A DNA stretch of 64,000 nt from positions 186,001 through 250,000 of the forward strand of contig NZ_LIPD01000007.1 of assembly GCF_001905545.1 (NCBI RefSeq), given 5' to 3'. Made by a program: the position numbers and the translations under genes. This DNA comes from Streptomyces sp. CB02056 (lineage in GTDB: Bacteria; Actinomycetota; Actinomycetes; Streptomycetales; Streptomycetaceae). This document shows, one piece after another, positions 8,001 to 14,658 of the stretch (its first letter is position 1; every line of letters begins with the position of its first letter). Under the pieces are notes generated by a model that did no database searches, had not been told where the DNA came from, and saw only the letters and a program-made list of their open reading frames with translations.

Positions 8001-10453
8001 ACGGCGGCGGCGAGGGCGGCGCCGAGGCCGGGGAAGGCCGCGCCGGGGGTGTGGACGACGGCGTTGAAGCGCGTGCCCGGGCCGGCCAGCCAGTCGGCGA
8101 GGGCGTCGCGGTCGGCGAGGTCGAGGGCGCTGAGGGTGGTCTCGGCGCCGGCGGCGGTGAGCCGTCCGGCGAGTTCGGCGGCGGCCCGGTCGGCGGGGCC
8201 GTGCGGGCTGGTGAGCAGGATCCGGCGCACGCCGCGTCCGGCCACCAGGTGGTGGGCGACGGCGGCGGCGGCCGGCCCGTCGGCGCCGGTGACCAGGACG
8301 GTGCGGCACGGGTCGAAGCGGGCGCCGGGCTCGCCGTGGGCGAGCGCGGCGGACACCCGGGCGGCGCGCGGGCGCAGCGCCACGCCGGAGCGGACGACGA
8401 GTTCGGGTTCGCCGGAGGCGACGGCGGTGGCCAGGGCGTCGGCGGCGTTCTCCTCCGCGTCGAGGTCGACCAGCAGGAACCGGCCGGGGTTCGCCACCCG
8501 GGCGGCGCGGACCACGCCGCGCAGCGCGGCCTGGACGAGGTCGGTGGCGCCGCCGGGGCCGGCGGCGCCCCGGGTGACGACGACCAGCGCGGTGTCGGCG
8601 AGCCGTTCCTCGGCGAGCCAGGCGGTGAGCTGCCCGTCGAGGGCGCGCACGGCCTCCTCGACGTCGGCGGCGAGCGGCCCAGGGGTGCGCAGGCCGGCGC
8701 CGACGCCGAGCACGGCGGCATCGGGCAGCGGGCCGGCCGCGGCCAGCGCGGCCGGGTCGGGGTGGGCGGCGGCGCCGAGGGCGTCGGCGAGGCCGAAGGC
8801 GTCCGCGCCGAGCACCGCCCAGGTGCCGGCGGCGGAGCGGGCGCCGGGGACGGAGGAGAGCGGCAGCCAGTCGACGCGGAAGAGGTGCTCGTAGTGGCTG
8901 CCGCCGGCGGCCCGCAGCCGGGCGGGCGCGTCGAGCAGCACGTGCCGGGTGATCTTGCCGGAGGCGGTGCGCGGGATGCGTTCCGTCTCGTACAGCTCCT
9001 CGGGGACCTTGAAGTAGGAGAGCCGTTCCCGGCAGGCGGCCAGCAGGGCCTCCGGGTCGAGGCCGCCGGGGCCGGGCACCAGGAAGGCCACCGGCACCTC
9101 GCCGAGCACCTCGTGGGGCTTGCCGACGACGGCGACGTCCGCGACGCCGGGCACGCCGCGCAGCACCTCCTCGACCTCGGCCGGGTGGATGTTCTCGCCG
9201 CCGCGGATGATGAGTTCCTTGATCCGGCCGGTGATGGTGAAGTAGCCGGAGCCGTCCCGCCGGGCGAGGTCGCCGGTGTGGTACCAACCGCCGCGCAGCG
9301 CCTGCTCGGTGGCCTCGGGCTGGTTGTGGTAGCCGAGCATCACGCTCGGGCCGCGCACCCAGACCTCGCCCTCCTCGCCGTCGGCGGCGTCCAGGCCGGT
9401 CTCCACGTCGACCAGGCGCACGCCCAGGCCGGGGACGGGCAGGCCGCAGGAGCCCTCGACGCGGGCGCCGGTGGGCCAGTTGACGGTGATCGAGCCGCAG
9501 GTCTCGGTGGAGCCGTAGGCGTCGATGAGCGGCGCGCCGAACGCCTCCTCGAAGGAGCGCCGCAGCGCGGCGGTGGTCATGGCGCCGCCGACCAGGCACA
9601 TCCGCAGGGCCGGCGCGGTGAAGCCGTCCTCCCGGGCGGCGCGCACCAGCTGCTGGTACATGGTGGGCACGCCGGCCAGGAAGGTCGCGGACTCCTCGCG
9701 GACGGCCTCCAGGACGTCCCGCGCGGCGAAGCCGTCGAGGATGCGGGCGGTGGCGCCGACCGCGGTGACGCTCAGCACGCAGGCGATGTGGGAGAGGCTG
9801 TGGAACAGCGGCAGCGGCCAGACCACCCGGTCCTCGGCGCTCAGGCCGGGCACCGGCACGTAGCAGGCGGCGACCGACCAGAGGCAGTTGCGCTGGGTGG
9901 ACAGCACGCCCTTGGGCCGGCCGGTGGTGCCGGAGGTGTAGAGCATCCAGGCTGGGTCGTCGAGGCCGAGGTCGTCGCGCGCGGGGGTGGCGGGGTCGGT
10001 GCGGGCCAGGGTCTCGAAGGAGAGGGTGCCGGCCGGGACGGGGCCCTCGCCGGTGACGATCACCCGCAGGTCGGCCCGGCCGCGGGCGAGGGCGTCCAGG
10101 CCGGCGGCGCGGGCGGCGTCGGTGATGACGACGCGGGCGCCGCTGTCGTCCAGCAGGTGGGTGAGTTCGGCCTCGGTGGCGTGCGGGTTGAGCGGGACGC
10201 CGATGGCGCCGGCGCGCAGGATGCCGAAGTAGGCCTCCACCACCTCGACGCTGTTGCCGAGCAGGATCGCGGCCCGGTCGCCGGGCTGGAGGCGCAGGTC
10301 GGCGAGGTGGCCGGCGATCCGGCCGGTGCGGGCGTGGAGCTCGCCGTAGGTCACGCCGCGGACGGCGTCGCGGAACGCGGTCTTGTCCGAGCTGTCGCGG
10401 GCGTGCTCGGCCAGCAGTTCGGGCAGCGGCCGGATCAGCTCGGTGCGCAACAT
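1..10453 (-). CDS. Ansamycin-type modular type I polyketide synthase, first subunit (C-terminus beyond window)
   Basis: The frame is open from an ATG at 10453 to the left edge, about 3484 residues, with AAGGAAG about 8 bases before the start. Order: acyl-adenylating ligase (1-500; YTSGTTGRPKG near 172), KR-like remnant (about 560-900), ACP (Ser 1004), KS (1066-1490; Cys 1238), AT (1604-1890; GHSQG at 1695), DH (HxxxGxxxxP His 2003), KR (2414-2620; Tyr 2558), ACP (Ser 2729), KS (2790 on; Cys 2963) and the first half of an AT (GHSQG His 3417). A ligase loading module followed by extension modules is the RifA/GdmA type that primes with AHBA, and the AHBA genes next door fit this. Both ATs carry RVDVVQP, and AT1 also YASH, which predicts methylmalonyl-CoA. 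The chain is expected to start from AHBA and take up two propionate units. Which ansamycin is made cannot be decided from this part. Confidence 0.96.
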   Translation of the reverse strand, partial: MLRTELIRPLPELLAEHARDSSDKTAFRDAVRGVTYGELHARTGRIAGHLADLRLQPGDRAAILLGNSVEVVEAYFGILRAGAIGVPLNPHATEAELTHLLDDSGARVVITDAARAAGLDALARGRADLRVIVTGEGPVPAGTLSFETLARTDPATPARDDLGLDDPAWMLYTSGTTGRPKGVLSTQRNCLWSVAACYVPVPGLSAEDRVVWPLPLFHSLSHIACVLSVTAVGATARILDGFAARDVLEAVREESATFLAGVPTMYQQLVRAAREDGFTAPALRMCLVGGAMTTAALRRSFEEAFGAPLIDAYGSTETCGSITVNWPTGARVEGSCGLPVPGLGVRLVDVETGLDAADGEEGEVWVRGPSVMLGYHNQPEATEQALRGGWYHTGDLARRDGSGYFTITGRIKELIIRGGENIHPAEVEEVLRGVPGVADVAVVGKPHEVLGEVPVAFLVPGPGGLDPEALLAACRERLSYFKVPEELYETERIPRTASGKITRHVLLDAPARLRAAGGSHYEHLFRVDWLPLSSVPGARSAAGTWAVLGADAFGLADALGAAAHPDPAALAAAGPLPDAAVLGVGAGLRTPGPLAADVEEAVRALDGQLTAWLAEERLADTALVVVTRGAAGPGGATDLVQAALRGVVRAARVANPGRFLLVDLDAEENAADALATAVASGEPELVVRSGVALRPRAARVSAALAHGEPGARFDPCRTVLVTGADGPAAAAVAHHLVAGRGVRRILLTSPHGPADRAAAELAGRLTAAGAETTLSALDLADRDALADWLAGPGTRFNAVVHTPGAAFPGLGAALAAAVNLHELTAGTELSAFVVHTPTVGPLGTPGAPGEAAAAAFLDALAHHRSRHGLPGLALITGPADGDGRPVPPGLGRLTAQESAAAFDAAHLADHTSLLLLRLDPEGLDALAPQDVPALLRDLIDTPAGPSAPDTATAAALRRRLAGRPAADRQRKLLDLVLAETAGLAGDGPDPIRPDGPFKDLGFTSATAVELRGRLTAATGLRLPATLAFDHPNPTAVAAFLLNALTGRPATAARPAPVPCTVPPAEDPVVIVGAACRLPGGVASPADLWRLVAEGTDAITPFPADRGWDLDALYDPDPAVPGTSYARHGGFLHDAGEFDAAFFGISPREALATDPQQRLLLETSWELLERAGIDPTSLKGQPVGVYAGLMYHDYATDLAEVPDGLEGYLGTGNAGSVASGRISYTLGLEGPSVTVDTACSSSLVALHLAAQALRDGECTLALAGGAAIMARPTSFVEFSRQRALSADGRARAYADGADGTAWAEGVGLVLLERLSDARRLGHEVLAVVRGSAVNQDGASNGLTAPNGPSQERVILAALANAGLTPADVDAVEGHGTGTSLGDPIEAQAVLATYGQGRPAEQPLWLGSLKSNIGHAQAAAGVAGVIKMVEALRHGVLPKSLHIDEPSTKVDWESGAVALLTEERAWPEVDRPRRAAVSSFGVSGTNAHVVLEQAPAQEPAHRAVPAGLDGEPDAGSGTPVPWLLSARSPEALREQAERIAGFTEARPVAEAPAVARALAGSRAALERRAVVVAADRARALSGLRALAEGEAVAGLVSGRAEVSGRSVFVFPGQGSQWAGMGRRLLAESAVFARALEEAAEALKPYVDWSLLDVVNQVPGAASLERVDVVQPVSFAVNVALARLWASLGVVPDAVVGHSQGEIAAAHVAGILSLEDAAAVVALRSQAIARGLAGRGGMVSVGLPLAEVADRLPAGVEVAAVNGPSSVVVAGDPAGLDTVVAAFEERGARVRRIPVDYASHTAHVESIEAELAELLGSVKPQPAVVPFLSTVEGRWLEGPELDAGYWYRNLRQTVRFADAVETLAGEGFRAFVEVSAHPVLAHAVVEALEEAVQAPTVVSGTLRREDGGWDRVLLAAAELHVRGLPVDWSTAHAGADTVRPSELPTYPFQHQRYWLRPGRSAGDLAAVGLDKAGHPLLETELRLGTEEGAVFTGRITERTLPWLADHRVGGATLLPGTALLDALAHVGHRLGAPTVEELTVSAPLVVPDGGGLDLQVHVGEAEDGRRAVRLLTRTGPGLPWHANATGTLAPEGPEPATADDLTVWPPAGARPLDTDGLYDRLTVAYGPAFHAVEAAWLADGRLYAQLRLPDTTTDAAAYGLHPALLDAALHPLGEAGLLPGADVPRLAFSWAGVRLHATGAEALRVVVTPAGPDTLTIRAADDTGAPVVDVEALTVRPVDPRGLTAGPADDAALFEVDWVPAPEAADAPADGPADWTLHGDLPEDGALPPLVVLPAGVGAPSDTVPERAHAVGHDVLRALQAWLADDRTADSRLVVVTRRGELVQEPVRGLVRTAQSENPGRFVLVEADDPADAARAVAAAPDDEPQLALRDGRRLVARLRRPAARPAPAQDAPSPLAGGTVLVTGANGGLGRLVARHLAAVHRVAELVLLSRSAVPADLLEELAAHGTLVRAEAVDTADRTALAVVVDTLADRLTGVVHVAGIVDDGVIEALDAAKWHSVLRPKVDAAWHLHELTAGLDLAAFALYSSASGVLGGSGQGNYAAGNAFLDGLAAHRRSLGLPAVSLAWGLWAEAAGMGGRLSDTDLARMARVGTRPLSADQGLALLDAALTGEPAAVVPIRLDVTGVRTEDLPPLLRDLAPAARTPRALRRAAARTAADGAGTLARRLAGLSAADRDGLLTALVRDTAAAVLGHGSAAALDVDKAFKELGIDSLTAVELRNALGTATGLRLPATLVFNYPTPKALAAHLATELVGEEPAPAAPATPAAQAAGTEDDPIAIVAVGCRFPSGLDSGEDLWRFVAAGGDAVTGLPADRGWDLDGSYDPDPDAPGRTYVRGGGFLPGIADFDAAFFGINPREALAMDPQQRLLLEVAWETLERAGLDPTALRATPTGVFIGTHGQDYGTQGTGGAADEGYLVTGNAGSVLSGRLSYALGLEGPAITVDTACSSSLVALHLAAQALRAGECTLALAGGASVMSTLEGLVGFSRQRGLAADGRSKAFADAADGFGMSEGVGLLLLERLSDARRLGHEVLAVVRGSAVNQDGASNGLTAPNGPSQERVIRAALANARLTAADVDAVEAHGTGTPLGDPIEAHALLATYGKDRPAEQPLWLGSVKSNIGHTQAAAGAAGVIKMVEALRHGVLPRTLHIDAPSSHIDWSSGGIALLTERRAWPEADRPRRAGVSAFGVSGTNAHVILEQAEPADGAEPIDGAATPADAGENVVPWVVSAASEAALRQQAARLAAFAEGQPAPDLAATARALVTARTRFTERAVAVGADRAALVAALKALAEGEAAAGLVSGRAEVSGRSVFVFPGQGSQWAGMGRRLLVESAVFAEALGEVDKALRAYVDWSLLDVVNQVPGAASLERVDVVQPVSFAVNVGLARLWASLGVVPDAVVGHSQGEIAAAHVAGILSLEDAAAVVALRSQAIARGLAGRGGMVSVGLPLVEVADRLPAGVEVAAVNGPS
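2131..7258 (-). other. PKS module 1: KS-AT-DH-KR-ACP
   Basis: KS carries DTACSSS (Cys 1238) with downstream EGHGTGT and KSNIGH. AT has GHSQG, RVDVVQP and YASH, the methylmalonyl signature. DH has HRVGGATLLP, YGPAF and a DAALH second-half motif, so it looks active. KR has TGANGGLG, SSASG and GNYAAGN, so it looks active; VDDGV in the LDD position suggests a B-type KR. ACP serine is in GIDSLTAVEL. The predicted product of this step is an alpha-methyl, alpha,beta-unsaturated thioester attached to the AHBA ring. Confidence 0.88.
7276..10453 (-). other. PKS loading module: acyl ligase, dead KR, ACP
   Basis: Residues 1-1060 of the PKS. The N-terminal half is an ANL-family adenylating domain (YTSGTTGRPKG; later YGSTETCGS and the GxxxHTGD-like GGWYHTGDLA), expected to activate AHBA as adenylate and load the ACP whose pantetheine serine is in LGFTSATAVEL (Ser 1004). 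Between them is a ketoreductase-like fold. Its nucleotide loop reads TGADGPAAAAVA instead of TGxxGxxG. By alignment with the module 1 KR the catalytic Ser is Pro, Tyr is Glu (residue 850) and the following Asn is Ala. This KR should be catalytically dead and probably structural. Confidence 0.88.
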
Positions 10454-10885
10454 GCCGTCACTTCCTTGGGTCGGTTCAGGGCTGGTTCGGGGTCTGTTCC
10501 GGTCGGCCCGGTTCGGGCCTCGGGCGGGGGCATTCGATTTCCGCCCGGCACCAGGGGTGGGCGGCGGCGGAATGGGGCTTGCATTTCCTGGCCGGAATGT
10601 CGCGGTACGGGGCCGGCGCAATTGCCGGGCGGCCTTTCCGGGGCGGCCGTACGCGAATTCCCGCCGGTCACAGTCTCGTGCGGCGGGGGCTCCGGGCCGC
10701 CCCTATCCGACCCCCTATACGGGCCCTAATCACGGTGGACGGGGCAGGGGTAGCGGGCGCGGCCGGCGGCTGAGCGGTGGGTGGGAACGGCGCCGCCCCG
10801 CCGGGCGTGGGCGCGGCGGGGCGGGGAGGGCGGACCGGCCCGGACCGGCCGGTGGGGCGGCCGGGTGGGGCGGGCTCGCGGCCGG
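10454..10885 (-). promoter_or_regulatory. PKS upstream region with 12-bp-spaced TAGGGG repeat
   Basis: This is a 432-base non-coding stretch between the phosphatase stop and the PKS start. It is locally less GC-rich near 10520-10660. On the minus strand two copies of TAGGGG (10700-10705 and 10712-10717) are spaced 12 bases start to start, 247-264 bases before the PKS ATG. The same arrangement occurs upstream of AHBA synthase. It is a candidate binding site for a pathway activator. No clear -10/-35 pair could be called. Confidence 0.45.
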
Positions 10886-11602
10886 TCAGTGGGCCGGGAC
10901 GGGTTCGGGCAGCAGGGCGAGCAGGTCGTCGGGCCGGCGCAGCACCGCGTCGGGCCGTTCGGCGAGCAGCGCCGCCTCGTCGCTCTCGCCCCACAGCACG
11001 GCGATCGCGCCGACCCCGGCGCCCCGGGCGCTCGCCAGGTCGGTGACGGCGTCGCCGACCATGACGGTCCGTTCGGCCGGCACGTCGAGCAGTTCCAGGG
11101 CGCGCAGCACGATGTCGGGCGCGGGCTTGGCCCGGGGGACCTCGTCGGAGCCGAGCACGTGGTCGAAGTGGTGCAGCAGGCCGAGCTGGTCGAGCAGCGA
11201 GCGGGCCCGGGGGCCGCTCTTGCCGGTGGCCACGGCCAGCCGGATGCCGCGCCGGTTGAGGTCGACGAGCAGCTCCCGCACCCCGGCGTGCACGGTGACC
11301 TGAGGGGCGAGCCGGTAGCTCTCCCGGACGAAGGGCTCCTCCAGGGCGAGCGGCAGCCCCATGATCCGCATGATGTCCGGGAAGTAGCGGCCGAGGTGGC
11401 GGCAGTACTCCTCGAACGGCGGGTTGCCGTCGCCGACCACCTCCTCGTAGGCGGTGAGGAACGCCCGGCGCATCACGTCGAAGCTGTCGACGATGACGCC
11501 GTCGAGGTCGAAGACCACGGCGCGCAGCGGGGAGCGGGCGGCGAGCGCGTGGCCGTCGGGCCCGGTGGTCGGGGCGGTGGCTGCGAGCTGGTCGATCGGC
11601 AT
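10886..11602 (-). CDS. rifM: HAD-family phosphatase of AHBA biosynthesis (RifM-like)
   Basis: 238 residues. All four haloacid dehalogenase motifs are visible: VVFDLDGVIVDS (nucleophile Asp near residue 34), ATGKSG (motif II), RAKPAPDI (motif III Lys) and MVGDAVTDLASARGAG (acidic motif IV), with an alpha-helical cap after motif I. RifM homologues are required for AHBA formation and are thought to act on sugar-phosphate intermediates of the kanosamine branch. The ATG has GGAGATC just upstream. It lies downstream of the oxidoreductase (171-base gap) on the same strand as the PKS. The family role is well known, while the exact substrate is inferred. Confidence 0.88.
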   Translation of the reverse strand: MPIDQLAATAPTTGPDGHALAARSPLRAVVFDLDGVIVDSFDVMRRAFLTAYEEVVGDGNPPFEEYCRHLGRYFPDIMRIMGLPLALEEPFVRESYRLAPQVTVHAGVRELLVDLNRRGIRLAVATGKSGPRARSLLDQLGLLHHFDHVLGSDEVPRAKPAPDIVLRALELLDVPAERTVMVGDAVTDLASARGAGVGAIAVLWGESDEAALLAERPDAVLRRPDDLLALLPEPVPAH

Positions 11603-11773
11603 GGGATCTCCATGGGACGAGGGGCTGCCCGGACGGGTGACCGGGCCTGACGCCCCGGGGCCGAGGGGATGGGCACGGCCTCCGGGGCCGGGGCACGGGG
11701 CTGCTCGGGTGGAGCCGCGGCTCGGCGGGGAACGGCGGGGACGGCGGGGACGGCGGTCGGGCGCCGACGACGG

Positions 11774-12892
11774 TCAGACGGCGAGTGCCGCGGCCTCGTC
11801 GGCGAGCCGCGGCCGCGGGGCGCGGGCCGCCGCGTAGAGCCGCTCGATGACCGAGATGGTGTGGTGGGCGCGCTTCACGGCCGCGCCGCGCGAGGCCGGG
11901 TCGGCGAGCACGGCGGGCAGCTCGTCGAGCTGGCGCACGTACTCAGTGCCGACGTTCTCCCCGGGCAGCGGGACCTCGGTGGTGACGCCGTCGCGGGTCC
12001 GGGTGAGGCGCGGGACCCGGCGGTTCGGGCTGAAGCCGAAGGTGCACTCCAGGGTCGCGGAACCGGTGGCGCCCTCCACGGTGATCCGGGTGGTGTCGAC
12101 GGACTCGTGGGAGGCCCAGCTCGCCCGCACCGCCACCGAGACGCCGGTGTCGGTGAGCAGGAAGCCGCGGGCGGTGTCCTCGACGTCTCCCGCGCCGTCC
12201 GGCCCCTCGGTGCCGCGCCAGCCAGCGCCGCGCCTGCCGTCGTTGACGAAGTCGGCGGAGAGCGAGCCGAGCACCGACGGGAACCGGACGTCGCCGCCGA
12301 GCACGGCCTGGGCCGTGTCCAGCAGGTGCCAGCCGAGGTCGACCAGGGCGCCGCCGCCGGAGAGCCGCCGGCTGGTGAACCACCCGCCGGCGTCGGGGAC
12401 ACCGCTGGCGCGGACCCAGGCGAGGTCGACGTGGCGGATCGGGCCGAGGTCCGCCGCCAGCTCGGTGAGGGCGGCGACGTCCGGCCGGTAGCGGGCGGCG
12501 CTGCCCGCCAACAGGACGGTCCCGCCGGCGCGTTCGGCGGCGGCCAGCCGGTCCGCCTCGGCGGAGCTGAGGCAGACCGGCTTCTCCAGGAACACCGGGA
12601 TGCCGCGGGCGAGCAGGCGTTCGGCCACGGGGGTGTGCAGGTGGTTGGGCACCGCGACGACCGCGAGGTCGACGTCGGGGCCGAGCAGGTCGGCGTCGGC
12701 GAGGAGCGCGGCGCCGGCCGGCACGTGCTCCGCGCCGCCGGGGCCGGGCTCGACGACGGCGGTGACCCGGTAGGCCGGGTGGGCCGTCAGCCGGGGCAGC
12801 CAGATGGTGCGGCCCGCCCAGCCGAGGCCGACGACGGCCACCCGTACCGGGGCGTCCGGCCCCCGTCCGGCGGTGCTCACCCGCGCGTTCAC
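11774..12892 (-). CDS. rifL: Gfo/Idh/MocA oxidoreductase of AHBA biosynthesis (RifL-like)
   Basis: 372 residues from a GTG that overlaps the AHBA synthase stop (GTGA), so the two are translationally coupled. The N-terminal Rossmann fold reads VAVVGLGWAGR, followed by the EKPVCLS motif of the GFO/IDH/MocA family and the usual C-terminal alpha/beta substrate domain. In rifamycin biosynthesis RifL acts with RifK in the UDP-3-keto-glucose to kanosamine route that feeds nitrogen into AHBA, and the fixed rifK-rifL-rifM order seen here is that of AHBA clusters. A GTG 12 bases downstream is an alternative start. Confidence 0.88.
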   Translation of the reverse strand: MNARVSTAGRGPDAPVRVAVVGLGWAGRTIWLPRLTAHPAYRVTAVVEPGPGGAEHVPAGAALLADADLLGPDVDLAVVAVPNHLHTPVAERLLARGIPVFLEKPVCLSSAEADRLAAAERAGGTVLLAGSAARYRPDVAALTELAADLGPIRHVDLAWVRASGVPDAGGWFTSRRLSGGGALVDLGWHLLDTAQAVLGGDVRFPSVLGSLSADFVNDGRRGAGWRGTEGPDGAGDVEDTARGFLLTDTGVSVAVRASWASHESVDTTRITVEGATGSATLECTFGFSPNRRVPRLTRTRDGVTTEVPLPGENVGTEYVRQLDELPAVLADPASRGAAVKRAHHTISVIERLYAAARAPRPRLADEAAALAV

Positions 12893-14055
12893 ACCGCTGC
12901 CAGGGCGTCGGCGATGATCTGGGCGGTGTCCTCGATCGCCCGCTCGCTCGCGAGGAGGGTGCGGTGGTGCAGCCAGATGCCGTCGGCGGTGAGCGCCTCG
13001 CTGTTGGGGCAGGCCTTGGCCAGCGCGTCGACGGTGGTGTCGGGCGCGGCCGACTCCCAGAAGCCGTCCGAGCGGTAGATGGCGCGGAAGACCACGAAGG
13101 CGGGCAGGCCGCGCGCGATCAGGTCGTCGACCAGGGCGTTGCGCCGGTCCTCGCCGAGGCCGGGCACCCGGAACATCGCCATGTAGTGCGGCACGCGGTC
13201 GGCCCGCTCGTCGTGGCCCTGCGGCACCACGCCGGGGATCTCCGTCAGCAGCCTCTTGAGCAGCTTGGCGCGCTCCTCGCGGACGCTGATCTGGCCGTCC
13301 AGGCGGGCGAGCTGGGCGCGCAGCACGCTCGCGGAGAACTCGTTGAGCCGGAAGTTGGAGCCGGAGGTCTGGTGGTAGTACTTCCGGTCCGTCGGCGGGC
13401 GGCCGCAGCTGTGCCGCAGGAACGCCTCGTCGTACTGGGCGGTCTCCGGGAAGGTGACGGCGCCGCCCTCGCCGGCCGTCATCAGCTTGCCGTTCTGGAA
13501 GCTGAACGCGGCGATCGAGCCCAGCTCGCCGACCCGGCGGCCGCGCCAGCGGGCGCCGTGGGCGTGCGCGGCGTCCTGCACGATCGAGACGCCCGAGTCG
13601 GCGGCGAGCTTGTCGAGGGCGTCCAGGTCGGCGATCTGGCCGGCGATGTGGACGGGCATGATCGCCCGGGTCCGCGGGGTGATCGCGGCGGCGGCCGCCT
13701 CGGGGCTCAGGTTGTAGGTGTCGAGGTCGATGTCGACCGGCACCGCGGTGGCGCCGAGCCGCTGGGCGGCCTGGGAGGAGGAGATGAACGTGAACGCGGG
13801 CACGATGACCTCGGTGCCCGGGCCGACACCGAGCAGCTGGAGGGCGATCTCCAGCGCGTGGGTGCCGTTGGTGACGGCGAGCGCCTTGGCGGCGCCGTGG
13901 TACTCGGCGAACTCCTGCTCGAAGGTGTCGACCTCCTTGCCGCCCATCCGCCACCACTGGCCCTGCTCCAGGGCCCTGAGCAGTCCTTCGCGCTCGGCAT
14001 CGTCGTACTGGGGCCAGACCGGGAACTCCGGGGCCGGACGTCCTTGGGCACTCAT
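12889..14055 (-). CDS. rifK: 3-amino-5-hydroxybenzoate synthase (RifK-like PLP enzyme)
   Basis: 388 residues, a DegT/DnrJ/EryC1 fold type I aminotransferase relative of the usual length for AHBA synthase. PLP residues are visible: VQDAAHAHG (Asp 161 for the pyridine nitrogen), FSFQNGK (Ser 185, Schiff-base Lys 190) and TAGEGGAV. AHBA synthase aromatises 5-deoxy-5-amino-3-dehydroshikimate to AHBA and also acts earlier in the UDP-3-keto-glucose transamination. It is the hallmark gene for ansamycin (and mitomycin) clusters. It faces the plus-strand cassette across a 162-base divergent promoter region. AGGAAAGG lies upstream of the ATG. Confidence 0.95.
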   Translation of the reverse strand: MSAQGRPAPEFPVWPQYDDAEREGLLRALEQGQWWRMGGKEVDTFEQEFAEYHGAAKALAVTNGTHALEIALQLLGVGPGTEVIVPAFTFISSSQAAQRLGATAVPVDIDLDTYNLSPEAAAAAITPRTRAIMPVHIAGQIADLDALDKLAADSGVSIVQDAAHAHGARWRGRRVGELGSIAAFSFQNGKLMTAGEGGAVTFPETAQYDEAFLRHSCGRPPTDRKYYHQTSGSNFRLNEFSASVLRAQLARLDGQISVREERAKLLKRLLTEIPGVVPQGHDERADRVPHYMAMFRVPGLGEDRRNALVDDLIARGLPAFVVFRAIYRSDGFWESAAPDTTVDALAKACPNSEALTADGIWLHHRTLLASERAIEDTAQIIADALAAV

Positions 14056-14217
14056 GATTCCGCGCAGCCTTTCCTGTCGGGGGGACCGTGGAACGGGACG
14101 CTAACCCAGGAAATCCGGCCCGTCACCTCCCCTACGCACCCCCCTACAAAGCCCTTGTCCTGCAGTTCGGCAACCCTCTCCGGTTTCGTCCGGGGAATTC
14201 GCTGCTATAACCGGAAT
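14056..14217. promoter_or_regulatory. Divergent promoter region of the AHBA cassette
   Basis: 162 bases between the AHBA synthase and aminodehydroquinase starts. On the minus strand TAGGGG occurs twice (14129-14134 and within 14139-14146) with a 12-base period, as upstream of the PKS. On the plus strand TATAAC (14206-14211) ends 6 bases before the ATG at 14218, and no Shine-Dalgarno is present, which suggests a leaderless transcript starting at or next to the ATG. The -35 match is poor, so the promoter call is tentative. Confidence 0.45.
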
Positions 14218-14658
14218 ATGAGCGAACTGCTATTGCTGAACGGCCCCAATCTCGGGATTCTCGGCCGCCGCGAGCCGGAGGTCTACGGCACCGACACCCT
14301 GGCCGACATCGAGGCCGCGGTCGCCGCCGAGGTGGCCGGCCGGGGCTGGAAGGTGGTCTCCGTCCAGCGCGAGTCCGAGGGTCAGCTGATCGAGGCGGTG
14401 CAGGACGCCTGGGACGGCTCCGTCGGGGCGATCGTCAACCCGGGCGCGCTGATGATCGCCGGCTGGGGCCTGCGCGACGCGCTCGCCGCCTACCCGCGAC
14501 CGTTCGTCGAGGTGCACCTGTCCAACGTCTGGGCGCGCGAGTCCTTCCGGCACGAGTCGGTACTGGCGCCGATCGCCTCGGGCGTGATCGTCGGGCTCGG
14601 CGCGCTCGGCTACCGGCTCGCCGCGCAGGCGCTGCTGGCGAAGGTCCCGGCGTCCTGA
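14218..14658 (+). CDS. rifJ: Type II aminodehydroquinate dehydratase (RifJ-like)
   Basis: 146 residues, the length of AroQ-type dehydroquinases. LNGPNLGILGRREPEVYG carries the conserved catalytic Arg 18 and Tyr 23; VNPGAL and EVHLSN with a later FRHES complete the family pattern. In this neighbourhood it should dehydrate aminodehydroquinate to aminodehydroshikimate, the precursor of AHBA. The segment after NPGA reads LMIAGWGLRDAL, where primary AroQ enzymes usually have a YTHTSVALRDAL-like sequence, so the substrate pocket differs. No ribosome-binding site is visible, and the mRNA may be leaderless. The stop overlaps the kinase ATG. Confidence 0.9.
   Translation: MSELLLLNGPNLGILGRREPEVYGTDTLADIEAAVAAEVAGRGWKVVSVQRESEGQLIEAVQDAWDGSVGAIVNPGALMIAGWGLRDALAAYPRPFVEVHLSNVWARESFRHESVLAPIASGVIVGLGALGYRLAAQALLAKVPAS

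Noticed and set aside
5148..9599. Minus-strand open frame of 1483 codons overlapping the PKS
   Set aside because: It is in a different minus frame from the PKS and gives Arg/Pro/Gly-rich sequence; active-site motifs (DTACSSS, GHSQG, GNYAAGN) are all in the frame that starts at 10453.
176..10729. Plus-strand open frame of more than 3500 codons
   Set aside because: It lies exactly opposite the PKS. Its translation is low-complexity Gly/Arg/Val/Glu sequence with no domain, a GC-bias shadow of the minus-strand gene, which shows every expected PKS motif in one frame.
11728..11758. G-rich CGGCGGGGA tandem repeat after the oxidoreductase
   Set aside because: It is short and imperfect in a gap of 171 bases; it could be a weak terminator or quadruplex, but nothing supports a function.
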